From Deltaproteobacteria bacterium (lineage in GTDB: Bacteria > Desulfobacterota > Syntrophia > Syntrophales > UBA2185), in the NCBI GenBank assembly GCA_026388495.1, contig JAPLJQ010000260.1:1-10088 (forward strand): DNA of 10,088 nt. The letters run 5' to 3'. The translations under genes were made by a program, and so were the position numbers. How positions within the stretch are numbered: the first letter of the stretch is position 1; every line of letters starts with the position of its first letter. This document shows positions 1-7,300 of this stretch, in pieces. The notes under the pieces were generated by a model that worked only from the letters and a program-made list of their open reading frames with translations, did no database searches and was not told the DNA's origin.

Positions 1-1
1 G

Positions 2-1567
2 ATCCTGAAACCTTTTATGGCATACCGGGGATACCACGCATTGTCCAGGCAGAACTCTTATCTTCGCATGGAAACCCTTAGTATCCGTAACGGATTCATC
101 ATGGAACCGTACGACGGCATGCCACCCATATGTATTCAAACCAATGTCAAGTCTCAGTTCTCCCCTTCCCCTGTATGGTACAATCATTTTGAATATGGGA
201 TGGAAAGGGAACGGGGATATGGCTGGCGGGAGGATCTCTTCAGGCCCGGTATCTTTGAGATTCCCGTAAAGACCGGAAGTACGGTTATCGTCTCGGCGTC
301 TCTTTCGATCTGTCAAGGACAGTTGAAGAAGAAGTGGGAAGAGGAAGCGGCGAGGCGGGCGCATGAGATACGGGATGTTGAAAACATTGCCGAAGATTAC
401 GAGTATGAGGAAGACAGGATACACGTTCGTGACCTGATCCTTTCTGGTCGGCAATTTCTGATCAAGACGCCGTCAGGCAGGCCGACGATCATTGCAGGAT
501 ACCACTGGTTTACCGATTGGGGCCGGGATACCCTTATTTCCCTACCGGGACTCACCTTCTGCAGCGGCCGGTCAAAAGAGGGAATTGCTATCCTTGCCTC
601 CATAGGCAAACACGAGAAGGAAGGTCTTCTTCCGAATTTTTTCTCCGATCATGTGGAGGAAAATGCCTACAATACGGTGGATACGTCCCTTCTGTATTTC
701 TGGGCCGTCCAGCAGATGCTGAAGTACACCGGCGAGGCCGAGGTGATCAGAAATGAGATATGGCCTGTTTTGAAAAGAATTCTCAGGCATTATATGGAGG
801 GAACGCTTTTCAATATTTATATGGGTAAAAACGGTCTGCTCCATGCGGGTACGGAGGGGACTCATCTGACCTGGATGGATGCAATGGTAAACGGGAAACC
901 TGTCACGCCGAGATGGGGATACGCCGTTGAGATCAATGCCCTGTGGTTTAACGCCGTCTGTTTTGCCGGCGAACTGGCCCGGCGGTTTAATGAGCCTGAA
1001 TTTATTTTTCATGACCTGGCGCATGAAATTAAAAAATCATTTGTCGACACGTTCTGGATAGGGGGCGAAGATTATCTGGGGGATGTTTATTGTAAGGGCT
1101 CTCTGGACCGTTCCGTTCGGCCCAACCAGATTTTGGCCGTATCGCTACCCTATTCACCTCTGCATGCCGATCAGTGGCCCGGTGTGGTCAACACGGTCAG
1201 GCGGCACCTCCTGACCCCTTTTGGTTTGAGAACCCTTTCGCCTGAAGACGGGAAGTATGAAGGGCGGTACGGCGGTGACGGCTCTACTCGAGACATGGCC
1301 TATCATCAGGGTACGGTGTGGCCCTGGCTTCTGGCACAGTTTGGCGAGGCATATCTGAGAGTTGCTAAAGACAGGGCTGCTGCGAGAACCTTTCTGCTCG
1401 ATTACCTGCACTCTTTTATTCGTCAGCATATACCTATGGCTGGTATCGGCTGCATATCCGAAATTTTTGATGGAGACCCTCCGCACCGACCGAATGGCTG
1501 CATTGCCCAAGCCTGGAGCTCAGCGGGATTGATCAGGCTGTATTCCATTCTCAATGAAAAAGTGTGA
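2..1567 (+). CDS. Glycogen debranching enzyme, archaeal/bacterial type (GH133), 5'-truncated by window edge
   Basis: Amylo-alpha-1,6-glucosidase-type enzyme acting on branch stubs of glycogen in the cytoplasm. The frame is open from base 2 with no stop, and the first residues (ILKPFMAYRGYHAL) match the middle of the GDE N-terminal domain, so the true start is upstream; the ATG at 17 is internal. 521 residues are visible against roughly 650-720 for the family. The N-terminal beta-rich domain ends near base 350, followed by the (alpha/alpha)6 catalytic domain. Family hallmarks seen: GYHWFTDWGRDT at 497-532, PRWGYAVEINALW at 908-946, the RPNQILAVSLPYSPL stretch near 1120-1165, GGDGSTRDMAYHQGTVWPW at 1271-1327, and SEIFDGDPPHRPNGCIAQAW at 1457-1516. 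The C-terminus looks complete. A 319-base gap separates it from the next glycogen gene, so it shares their direction but perhaps not their transcript. Family assignment is confident; exact substrate preference is inferred. Confidence 0.95.
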   Translation: MLKPFMAYRGYHALSRQNSYLRMETLSIRNGFIMEPYDGMPPICIQTNVKSQFSPSPVWYNHFEYGMERERGYGWREDLFRPGIFEIPVKTGSTVIVSASLSICQGQLKKKWEEEAARRAHEIRDVENIAEDYEYEEDRIHVRDLILSGRQFLIKTPSGRPTIIAGYHWFTDWGRDTLISLPGLTFCSGRSKEGIAILASIGKHEKEGLLPNFFSDHVEENAYNTVDTSLLYFWAVQQMLKYTGEAEVIRNEIWPVLKRILRHYMEGTLFNIYMGKNGLLHAGTEGTHLTWMDAMVNGKPVTPRWGYAVEINALWFNAVCFAGELARRFNEPEFIFHDLAHEIKKSFVDTFWIGGEDYLGDVYCKGSLDRSVRPNQILAVSLPYSPLHADQWPGVVNTVRRHLLTPFGLRTLSPEDGKYEGRYGGDGSTRDMAYHQGTVWPWLLAQFGEAYLRVAKDRAAARTFLLDYLHSFIRQHIPMAGIGCISEIFDGDPPHRPNGCIAQAWSSAGLIRLYSILNEKV

Positions 1568-1701
1568 ACGGGCGCTTTGAAACCCCAACATCATGTTATG
1601 CCGTTTTTCAGCTTCCCCGGACTTATCTTCACGCCAGTGACGATCCTCACGACCATCCCTACTCCGCAACAATGATTCCTTCACCCCCTGGACATTATTC
1701 C

Positions 1702-1741
1702 CGAAGGTTGTCCGGCAACGGATAAAGGGTTTTCGCTTTTT
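1702..1741 (+). terminator. Candidate intrinsic terminator downstream of the debranching enzyme
   Basis: A 7-bp stem TTGTCCG/CGGATAA (one G-T wobble) closed by a GNRA-type GCAA loop spans 1708-1725. It can be enclosed by a second short helix CGAA (1702-1705) with TTCG (1732-1735). A T5 tract follows at 1737-1741. It lies about 135 bases after the upstream stop codon and just before the next gene's leader. The stem has only moderate GC content, so efficiency is uncertain. Confidence 0.35.
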
Positions 1742-1743
1742 CG

Positions 1744-1772
1744 TTTACTTTACACGGTGATTATGCCATGAT
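1744..1772 (+). promoter_or_regulatory. Weak sigma70-like promoter candidate for the GT4/GH57/fusion operon
   Basis: TTTACT (1744-1749; four of six matches to TTGACA) and CATGAT (1767-1772; four of six to TATAAT) are 17 bases apart, directly after the candidate terminator and about 115 bases before the GT4 start codon. Position is sensible but the match is weak, and AT-rich intergenic DNA gives such matches by chance. Confidence 0.22.
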
Positions 1773-1886
1773 TTTACATTAAGATCGACCACGGGAATAA
1801 AGTCAGAATCATCTTCTGGAGGTAACCTCTTTAACAATTTTCAATAGACTGATCGGGCTGTTTGTCGAGAGGAGGGTTGTGGATCC

Positions 1887-3179
1887 ATGAGAGTCCTGAT
1901 GTTTGGATGGGAATTTCCACCCCATATGAGTGGTGGTCTCGGAACGGCCTGTTATGGTATCACGAAGGCCCTAACAGGGCTTGGCCACGAGGTTATTTTT
2001 GTCGTTCCGAGGCTGAAGAGCAAGGGAGATCCGTCCCATGTGGAATTGATTTCAGCCTCAGAAGTTCCTGTCCCGGTTCAATATCGTACGGAGGGTCATG
2101 TCTTTCATGGGCTGGATGTCAGGATGATTCATTCCCTTTTGAGGCCGTATCTCAATGAACATCAATACGCAGACCTTCTGGAAGATCCTGATCTCACCCA
2201 CCTGACGTGGGAAAAGGACCCGAAGGAAGAAAAGAAATACCGTTTATTTGAGATTTCCGAACACTACGGACCCAATCTCATTGCCGAAGTCCTGAGATAT
2301 GGAAAGGTGGCGGGTGTTATCGCTGAAAAGCAGATATTTGATGTGATCCATGCCCATGACTGGATGACGATTTTTGCCGGCATTAATGCGAAAAAGATCA
2401 GTGGGAAACCTTTGATTCTTCATGTTCACGCCCTCGAGTTCGACCGGAGCGGAGATCACGTCAACCAGGACATCTATGACATCGAAAGGCTGGGCATGTC
2501 ATCGGCTGATCGTATCATTGCCGTCAGCCACTACACCAAAAACCTGATTGTCAACCGTTATGGCGTTCATCCCGATAAAATAACCGTCGTTCACAATGCC
2601 GTTTCCCGTGCTGAAGCCGGAGCGGCATATAAGGTGGAAAGGAATATTGATAAAAAAATAGTCCTGTTTCTGGGCAGAATCACTTTTCAGAAGGGGCCGG
2701 ACTATTTCGTCGAGGCGGCGGCGAAAGTGCTAAAAGAGATTCCCGATGTGACATTCGTCATGGCGGGCGCGGGAGACATGATGCCCCGCATGATCAAGCG
2801 GGTTGCCGCGTTGGGAATAGGGAAAAATTTTCACTTCACCGGTTTTCTGCAGGGGGCGGAAGTCGAGCAGATTTTTACCATGAGTGATCTTTACGTCATG
2901 CCCAGCGTATCCGAGCCTTTCGGCATTTCTCCTCTTGAGGCGATGGTCTATGATGTGCCCGTCATTATTTCAAAACAGTCCGGCGTATCTGAAATCCTGC
3001 GCCACGCCCTGAAAGTGGACTTCTGGGATGTAAAAGAAATGGCCAACCAAATCATTGCCATTTTAAAACACCCGGCCCTTTCCGATGAAATTGTGGAAAG
3101 GTCCCGTGAAGAGGTGAGGAATATCCGCTGGGAAAACGCTGCAGAAAAAATAGTTGCGGTTTATCAATCCAGGAGGTGA
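1887..3179 (+). CDS. GT4-family glycogen-synthase-like glycosyltransferase
   Basis: Retaining glucosyltransferase with a GT-B fold, predicted to extend alpha-1,4-glucan from a nucleotide-sugar donor in the cytoplasm. 430 residues. The N-terminal Rossmann half starts with MRVLMFGWEFPPHMSGGLGT; GGLG at residues 16-19 replaces the KTGGL loop of classical GlgA. HAHDW is at 155-159. The C-terminal half carries the donor-phosphate contacts of FLGRITFQKG (R264, K269) and the E-X7-E signature (E343, E351) in SEPFGISPLE. An AGGAGGG ribosome binding site at 1870-1876 is ten bases before ATG 1887, supporting this start. The stop overlaps the leader of the next gene. Genes of this type commonly sit beside GH57 amylases and debranching enzymes, which supports a glycogen role; I recall a debranching enzyme/GT/GH57 order in Bacteroides. 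Donor (UDP- or ADP-glucose) cannot be read from the sequence, and another alpha-glucan transferase is possible. Confidence 0.9.
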   Translation: MRVLMFGWEFPPHMSGGLGTACYGITKALTGLGHEVIFVVPRLKSKGDPSHVELISASEVPVPVQYRTEGHVFHGLDVRMIHSLLRPYLNEHQYADLLEDPDLTHLTWEKDPKEEKKYRLFEISEHYGPNLIAEVLRYGKVAGVIAEKQIFDVIHAHDWMTIFAGINAKKISGKPLILHVHALEFDRSGDHVNQDIYDIERLGMSSADRIIAVSHYTKNLIVNRYGVHPDKITVVHNAVSRAEAGAAYKVERNIDKKIVLFLGRITFQKGPDYFVEAAAKVLKEIPDVTFVMAGAGDMMPRMIKRVAALGIGKNFHFTGFLQGAEVEQIFTMSDLYVMPSVSEPFGISPLEAMVYDVPVIISKQSGVSEILRHALKVDFWDVKEMANQIIAILKHPALSDEIVERSREEVRNIRWENAAEKIVAVYQSRR

Positions 3180-3187
3180 TGAATATG
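3171..3187 (+). promoter_or_regulatory. Ribosome binding site that sets the GH57 start codon
   Basis: AGGAGG at 3171-3176 lies within the last codons of the GT4 gene. GTG 3176 overlaps it and ATG 3179 is only two bases away, whereas ATG 3185 has eight bases of spacing. The start is therefore ATG 3185, giving a protein beginning MPSVCLYFQVHQP. Confidence 0.85.
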
Positions 3188-4399
3188 CCAAGTGTCTGTC
3201 TTTATTTCCAGGTCCATCAGCCCTGTCGATTGAGGCACTATACTTTTTTCGATATCGATCATAACCATGATTACGAAGACGAAGAGAAAAACCGTCTGAT
3301 CCTCCATAAAGTCGTCGATAAATGTTATCTCCCCGCCAACAGGATCATGCTGAATCTGATCAGGCGGTACCGGGGAGATTTCCGGATTTCCTATTCCATA
3401 ACGGGTACCGTCATCGATCAGTTGGAAAAGTACCGGATGGATGTCCTGGACAGTTTCAAGCGACTTGCCGATACGGGATGTGTCGAATTCATCAATGAAA
3501 CATACAACCATTCTCTCTCCTTTCTCTTTTCTTTACGTGAATTTAAAGAGCAGGTGACGTTGCATAAGAAAAAAATGACATCTCTGTTCGGTCAGACCGG
3601 GAAGACATTTCGCCATACCGAACTGATTTATAATAATGACCTTGCAAATGTCGTGGAAAAGATGGGCTACCGGGTCATTCTGGCGGAAGGGGCGGATAAA
3701 ATCCTCGGATGGCGGAGCCCCAATTATGTATATCAGCCGGCGGGATGTGAAAGCCTGAAACTTCTTTTGAGGAACTATCGGCTGTCCGATGATGTGGCCT
3801 TCCGGTTTTCCAACACGAAATGGTCTGAATATCCCCTCATGGCCGACAAGTATGCCCACTGGATCCATCATGTGAACCGCGACGGGGAAACGTTGATCAA
3901 TCTTTTCATGGATTATGAAACCTTTGGCGAGCATCAGTGGCAGGAAACGGGAATCTTTGAATTTATCCGGATGCTCCCCCGGGAAATAATCAAGAATCCT
4001 GCCTTCAGATTCCAGACGCCCTCCGAAGCTGCCGGAGACCATGAACCCGTTGCCCCCCTTGATGTGCCGGATTTCGTCTCTTGGGCGGATATGGACAGGG
4101 ATTTGAGCGCCTGGATGGGGAATACCCTTCAGAAAGATGCCATCCAAACCCTTTATGCTATGGAGGCGAAGGTTCGCCGCCGGAAAGACGAAAACATCCT
4201 CCGGACCTGGCGCATGTTCCAGACGTCGGACCATTTTTACTATATGTGCACCAAATACTTTGCCGACGGGGATGTCCATAAATATTTTAACCCCTATGCA
4301 TCACCCTATGATGCATATATCAACTATATGAATATTCTTGATGATTTTTCCGGTACAATGGGGAAGAAAAGGAGTGTCGTTCGTGAAGCAGCGTCATGA
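3185..4399 (+). CDS. GH57 family glycoside hydrolase (alpha-amylase type)
   Basis: Retaining alpha-glucan-acting enzyme of family GH57, 404 residues from ATG 3185. Conserved regions seen in order: HQP at residues 11-13 (region 1), GCVEFINETYNHSLSFL from residue 98 (region 2), RHTELIYNND with E146 as the expected nucleophile (region 3), and MDYETFGEHQ with D243 as the expected acid/base (region 4). The length fits the short intracellular GH57 alpha-amylase group (MJ1611-like) better than the longer (about 520 residues and up) GH57 branching enzymes or 4-alpha-glucanotransferases. No signal peptide is present, so it should act on cytoplasmic glycogen or maltodextrins. It starts five bases after the GT4 stop and overlaps the next gene by 17 bases, so translation is probably coupled at both ends. 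Actual activity (amylase, transferase or branching) is unproven; the lack of any other branching enzyme nearby leaves a branching role conceivable. Confidence 0.92.
   Translation: MPSVCLYFQVHQPCRLRHYTFFDIDHNHDYEDEEKNRLILHKVVDKCYLPANRIMLNLIRRYRGDFRISYSITGTVIDQLEKYRMDVLDSFKRLADTGCVEFINETYNHSLSFLFSLREFKEQVTLHKKKMTSLFGQTGKTFRHTELIYNNDLANVVEKMGYRVILAEGADKILGWRSPNYVYQPAGCESLKLLLRNYRLSDDVAFRFSNTKWSEYPLMADKYAHWIHHVNRDGETLINLFMDYETFGEHQWQETGIFEFIRMLPREIIKNPAFRFQTPSEAAGDHEPVAPLDVPDFVSWADMDRDLSAWMGNTLQKDAIQTLYAMEAKVRRRKDENILRTWRMFQTSDHFYYMCTKYFADGDVHKYFNPYASPYDAYINYMNILDDFSGTMGKKRSVVREAAS
4370..4385 (+). promoter_or_regulatory. Ribosome binding site and GTG start of the synthase-phosphorylase fusion
   Basis: AGGAG at 4370-4374, inside the 3' end of the GH57 gene, is eight bases before GTG 4383. 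The frame is open further upstream (TTG 4338, ATG 4341), but those codons lack a comparable site and would add residues unlike the family N-terminus. From GTG 4383 the protein begins MKQRHDKGYLFEVSWEV, as expected for GT3. Confidence 0.8.
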
Positions 4400-7300
4400 T
4401 AAAGGCTATCTGTTTGAGGTCAGCTGGGAGGTTTGCAACAAGGTTGGCGGCATATATACGGTCATAGCGAGTAAACTCAGAGAAGCGATAAAGATTTACG
4501 GGGATCGTTATATCCTCCTGGGGCCCGATCTTAAAAGCAATCTTGAATTTGAAGAAACGGATGAGGACTGCTGGACAAAGATCAGGGAAGTCACGGCCAT
4601 CAAAGAAATACCCTGCCGTTTTGGCCGATGGAAAATTCCCGGTGAACCCAAGGTCATCCTCGTCGGTTTCGGAAAGAAATACGACAAGGATCAGCTCCTC
4701 TTCCGTATCTGGGAAGATTATGGCGTGGATTCCATAGCCGGCGGGTGGGATTATGTGGAACCGGTGATGTTCAGTTATGCCTGCGGCGAGGTCATTGAAA
4801 CGATATATAATCTGGCCATCAGACCCCAGGAAATACCCGCTGTTGCTCAATTTCATGAGTGGATGTGCGGGGCTGGAATCCTGTGTATAAAGAAAAAGGT
4901 TCCCGAAATCGGGACGGTTTTTACCACCCATGCCACCATCCTGGGAAGGACGCTCGCCGGATCGGGCGTTGATATTTATATGGCCATGGACAATATCTCA
5001 CCTCAGGGAGAAGCCTCCGCCCATAACATCAATGCAAAATACTCCATGGAAGTCGTCGCTGCGAGAGAAGCGGATTGTTTTACGACTGTCAGTGAGATCA
5101 CCGCATCGGAAGCAAAAAATTTCCTCGGCAGGCTCCCCGATGTGATCACGCCCAACGGCCTGGATATGGACAATATTCCAGACCTCTCGGATCATCGGAG
5201 TCCGGCATTAAAATCCAGGGAAAAACTCCTGAAGGCGGCGTCACATTTTCTGAAAAAGGATTTTCCCGCAAGCACGAAGATCATGATCATCTCGGGCCGC
5301 TATGAGTTCCACAACAAGGGGATTGATATCTTTTTGAATGCCCTCGGTCGTCTTGACAAAGAAATGTCAGGAGATACATCCATTCTTGCTTTTCTTTTTG
5401 TTCTTGGGGGTCACACGGATTTGATCCCCGCCCTGCAGTGCGATTACACGAGACCGGAACCGGGAAATCCTCTTATTGCAACCCACAGGCTTCACTATGA
5501 GGCGTCGGATCCCATTCTGCAAACATGCAGCAGGCTGGGGCTCAGGAATTCCCAGCAAAACAGGGTCAATGTCATCTTCAGCCCGGCCTATTTAAACGGA
5601 CATGACGGCCTTATCAACATGACCTATTACGAAGCCCTTTCCGGGTGTGACCTGGGAGTTTTCCCGTCCTATTATGAACCCTGGGGGTACACCCCTCTCG
5701 AAAGCGCCGCCTACGCGGTGCCCACTATCACAACGGATCAGGCCGGATTCGGCCTTTGGGTCCAGAAGACCATCGGTGAAAACGGCGGGGTGATTCTGCT
5801 GAATCGGAAAGGTCAGAGCCTCCAAGTCATTGAGGAAAATTTTTATGGAATCTTTAAAAACTTTCTCTCCTGGACCGAAAAGGAAATCCAGGACAGGCGG
5901 AAGGGCGCCCGCCACGTCGCCCTGAAGGCAAACTGGAAGGATTTCTTCAAATCCTATCTGAACGCGTATGAAAAGGCCGTTATTGTTGCCCGTGACCGAT
6001 CCGAGAAGCTCTCCTCCATCTATTACAGGATGGAAAAGAAATACACCTTTGTGGGGACCGTATCGGCCCAGCCCTATTTCCGGATGTTCACAGCCGTAGC
6101 GAATCTTCCCGAAAAAATTGGCAGGCTGCGGGAACTGGCTTACAACCTGTGGTGGACATGGCACCCCAAGGCCCGCAGTCTATATATTTCCCTCGATCCC
6201 AAGATCTGGCCGGAGATGGGGAATAATCCCGTCAGAATGCTTGAAACCGTATCGTCTGAAAAGCTGATGGAAGTATCTGAGAATACAAGCTACATGAATC
6301 TGTATTCGCAGATCGTTCAGCAGTTCGATGAATACATGAGCGAGAAAACACCATCTAAAAATGTACAGGCCTCTCAGGTGATCAAATGGTCTTCCCCCAT
6401 TGCCTATTTTTCAACGGAATACGGCCTCCATGAAAGCATTCCCATCTATTCAGGCGGACTGGGCACACTTTCCGGTGATCACTTGAAAACAGCAAGCGAT
6501 CTGAATATCCCCCTTGTCGGGGTAGGACTCCTCTACAAGAACGGCTATTTCCGACAGGTCATAGACAAAAACGGCATCCAGATCGCGGAATATCCGGAAA
6601 ACGACTTTTCCCTCATGCCCGTCCAGATCGTACGGGATGATGTGGGCAATGAGGTGCAGATATCCCTTGAACTGCCGGGACGGACCCTGTTCGCAAATTT
6701 ATGGGAGGTCAAGGTAGGCCGGATTTCCCTGTACCTGCTGAATACGGATATTTCGAGAAATACCGTCCAGGACAGAAAAATAACGGAGCGCCTGTATCCC
6801 GCGGACCAGAGAACCCGGATAGAACAGGAAATTCTTCTCGGCATGGGCGGGGTCAGACTGCTTAAGAAATTAGGCGTAAGACCCCGTGTTTACCACATCA
6901 ATGAAGGACATTCGGCCTTTCTCATTTTCGAGCGTATCTCGGATCTGATGACGGAAGAAGGGCTTTCCCTGGATGAGGCCATGGAAGTGGTTCGCGGCAG
7001 CACCGTCTTCACAACCCATACGCCCGTGGAAGCCGGTAATGAAAGGTTCCCAAAAGATTTAATGGAACATTATTTTACCGGTTTCGTCAAAAGAACGCAA
7101 ATGTCCTGGGCGCAGCTCTGGGAACTGGGACGAAAAGAAATTGGCGAAGACAAACCTTTTTTCATGACGATTCTTGCCTTCAAAATGTCGCACATCAGCA
7201 ATGCCGTAAGCCGGGTTCACGAAGACGTTTCAAGGCGCCTGTGGCGTGACGTATGGAAGGGTTTTAATATGTCCGATGTTCCCATCCGCCATATCACAAA

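Larger units (their letters stand above)
1568..1886. other. Intergenic region between debranching enzyme and GT4 synthase
   Basis: No credible gene on either strand. It contains a hairpin followed by a T-tract (1702-1741), a weak promoter-like pair just after it (1744-1772), and a small inverted repeat GAGGT-A-ACCTC at 1819-1829. This arrangement would fit termination after the debranching gene and a new start for the downstream operon, but none of the signals is strong. Confidence 0.5.

Noticed and set aside
572..1024. 150-codon minus-strand frame
   Set aside because: Antisense to the highly conserved debranching catalytic domain; no ribosome binding site or family resemblance.
1819..1829. 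GAGGT-A-ACCTC inverted repeat before the GT4 gene
   Set aside because: Too short, and likely chance around an AGG-rich sequence; no U-tract and no second copy seen.
1862..2158. 98-codon plus-strand frame overlapping the GT4 start
   Set aside because: It covers the conserved GT4 N-terminus in another frame, and its translation has no recognisable pattern.
3533..4279. 248-codon minus-strand frame
   Set aside because: Antisense to GH57, including its catalytic motifs; its composition mirrors the sense gene.
4338..4382. Upstream in-frame extension of the fusion protein from TTG 4338 or ATG 4341
   Set aside because: No ribosome binding site, and it extends deeper into GH57; GTG 4383 has AGGAG at the right distance and gives the expected GT3 N-terminus.
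4320..4931. 203-codon minus-strand frame
   Set aside because: Antisense to the GT3 start and the GH57-fusion overlap; no known motif.
5592..6164. 190-codon minus-strand frame
   Set aside because: Antisense to the GT3 active site and the fusion linker; no supporting signals.
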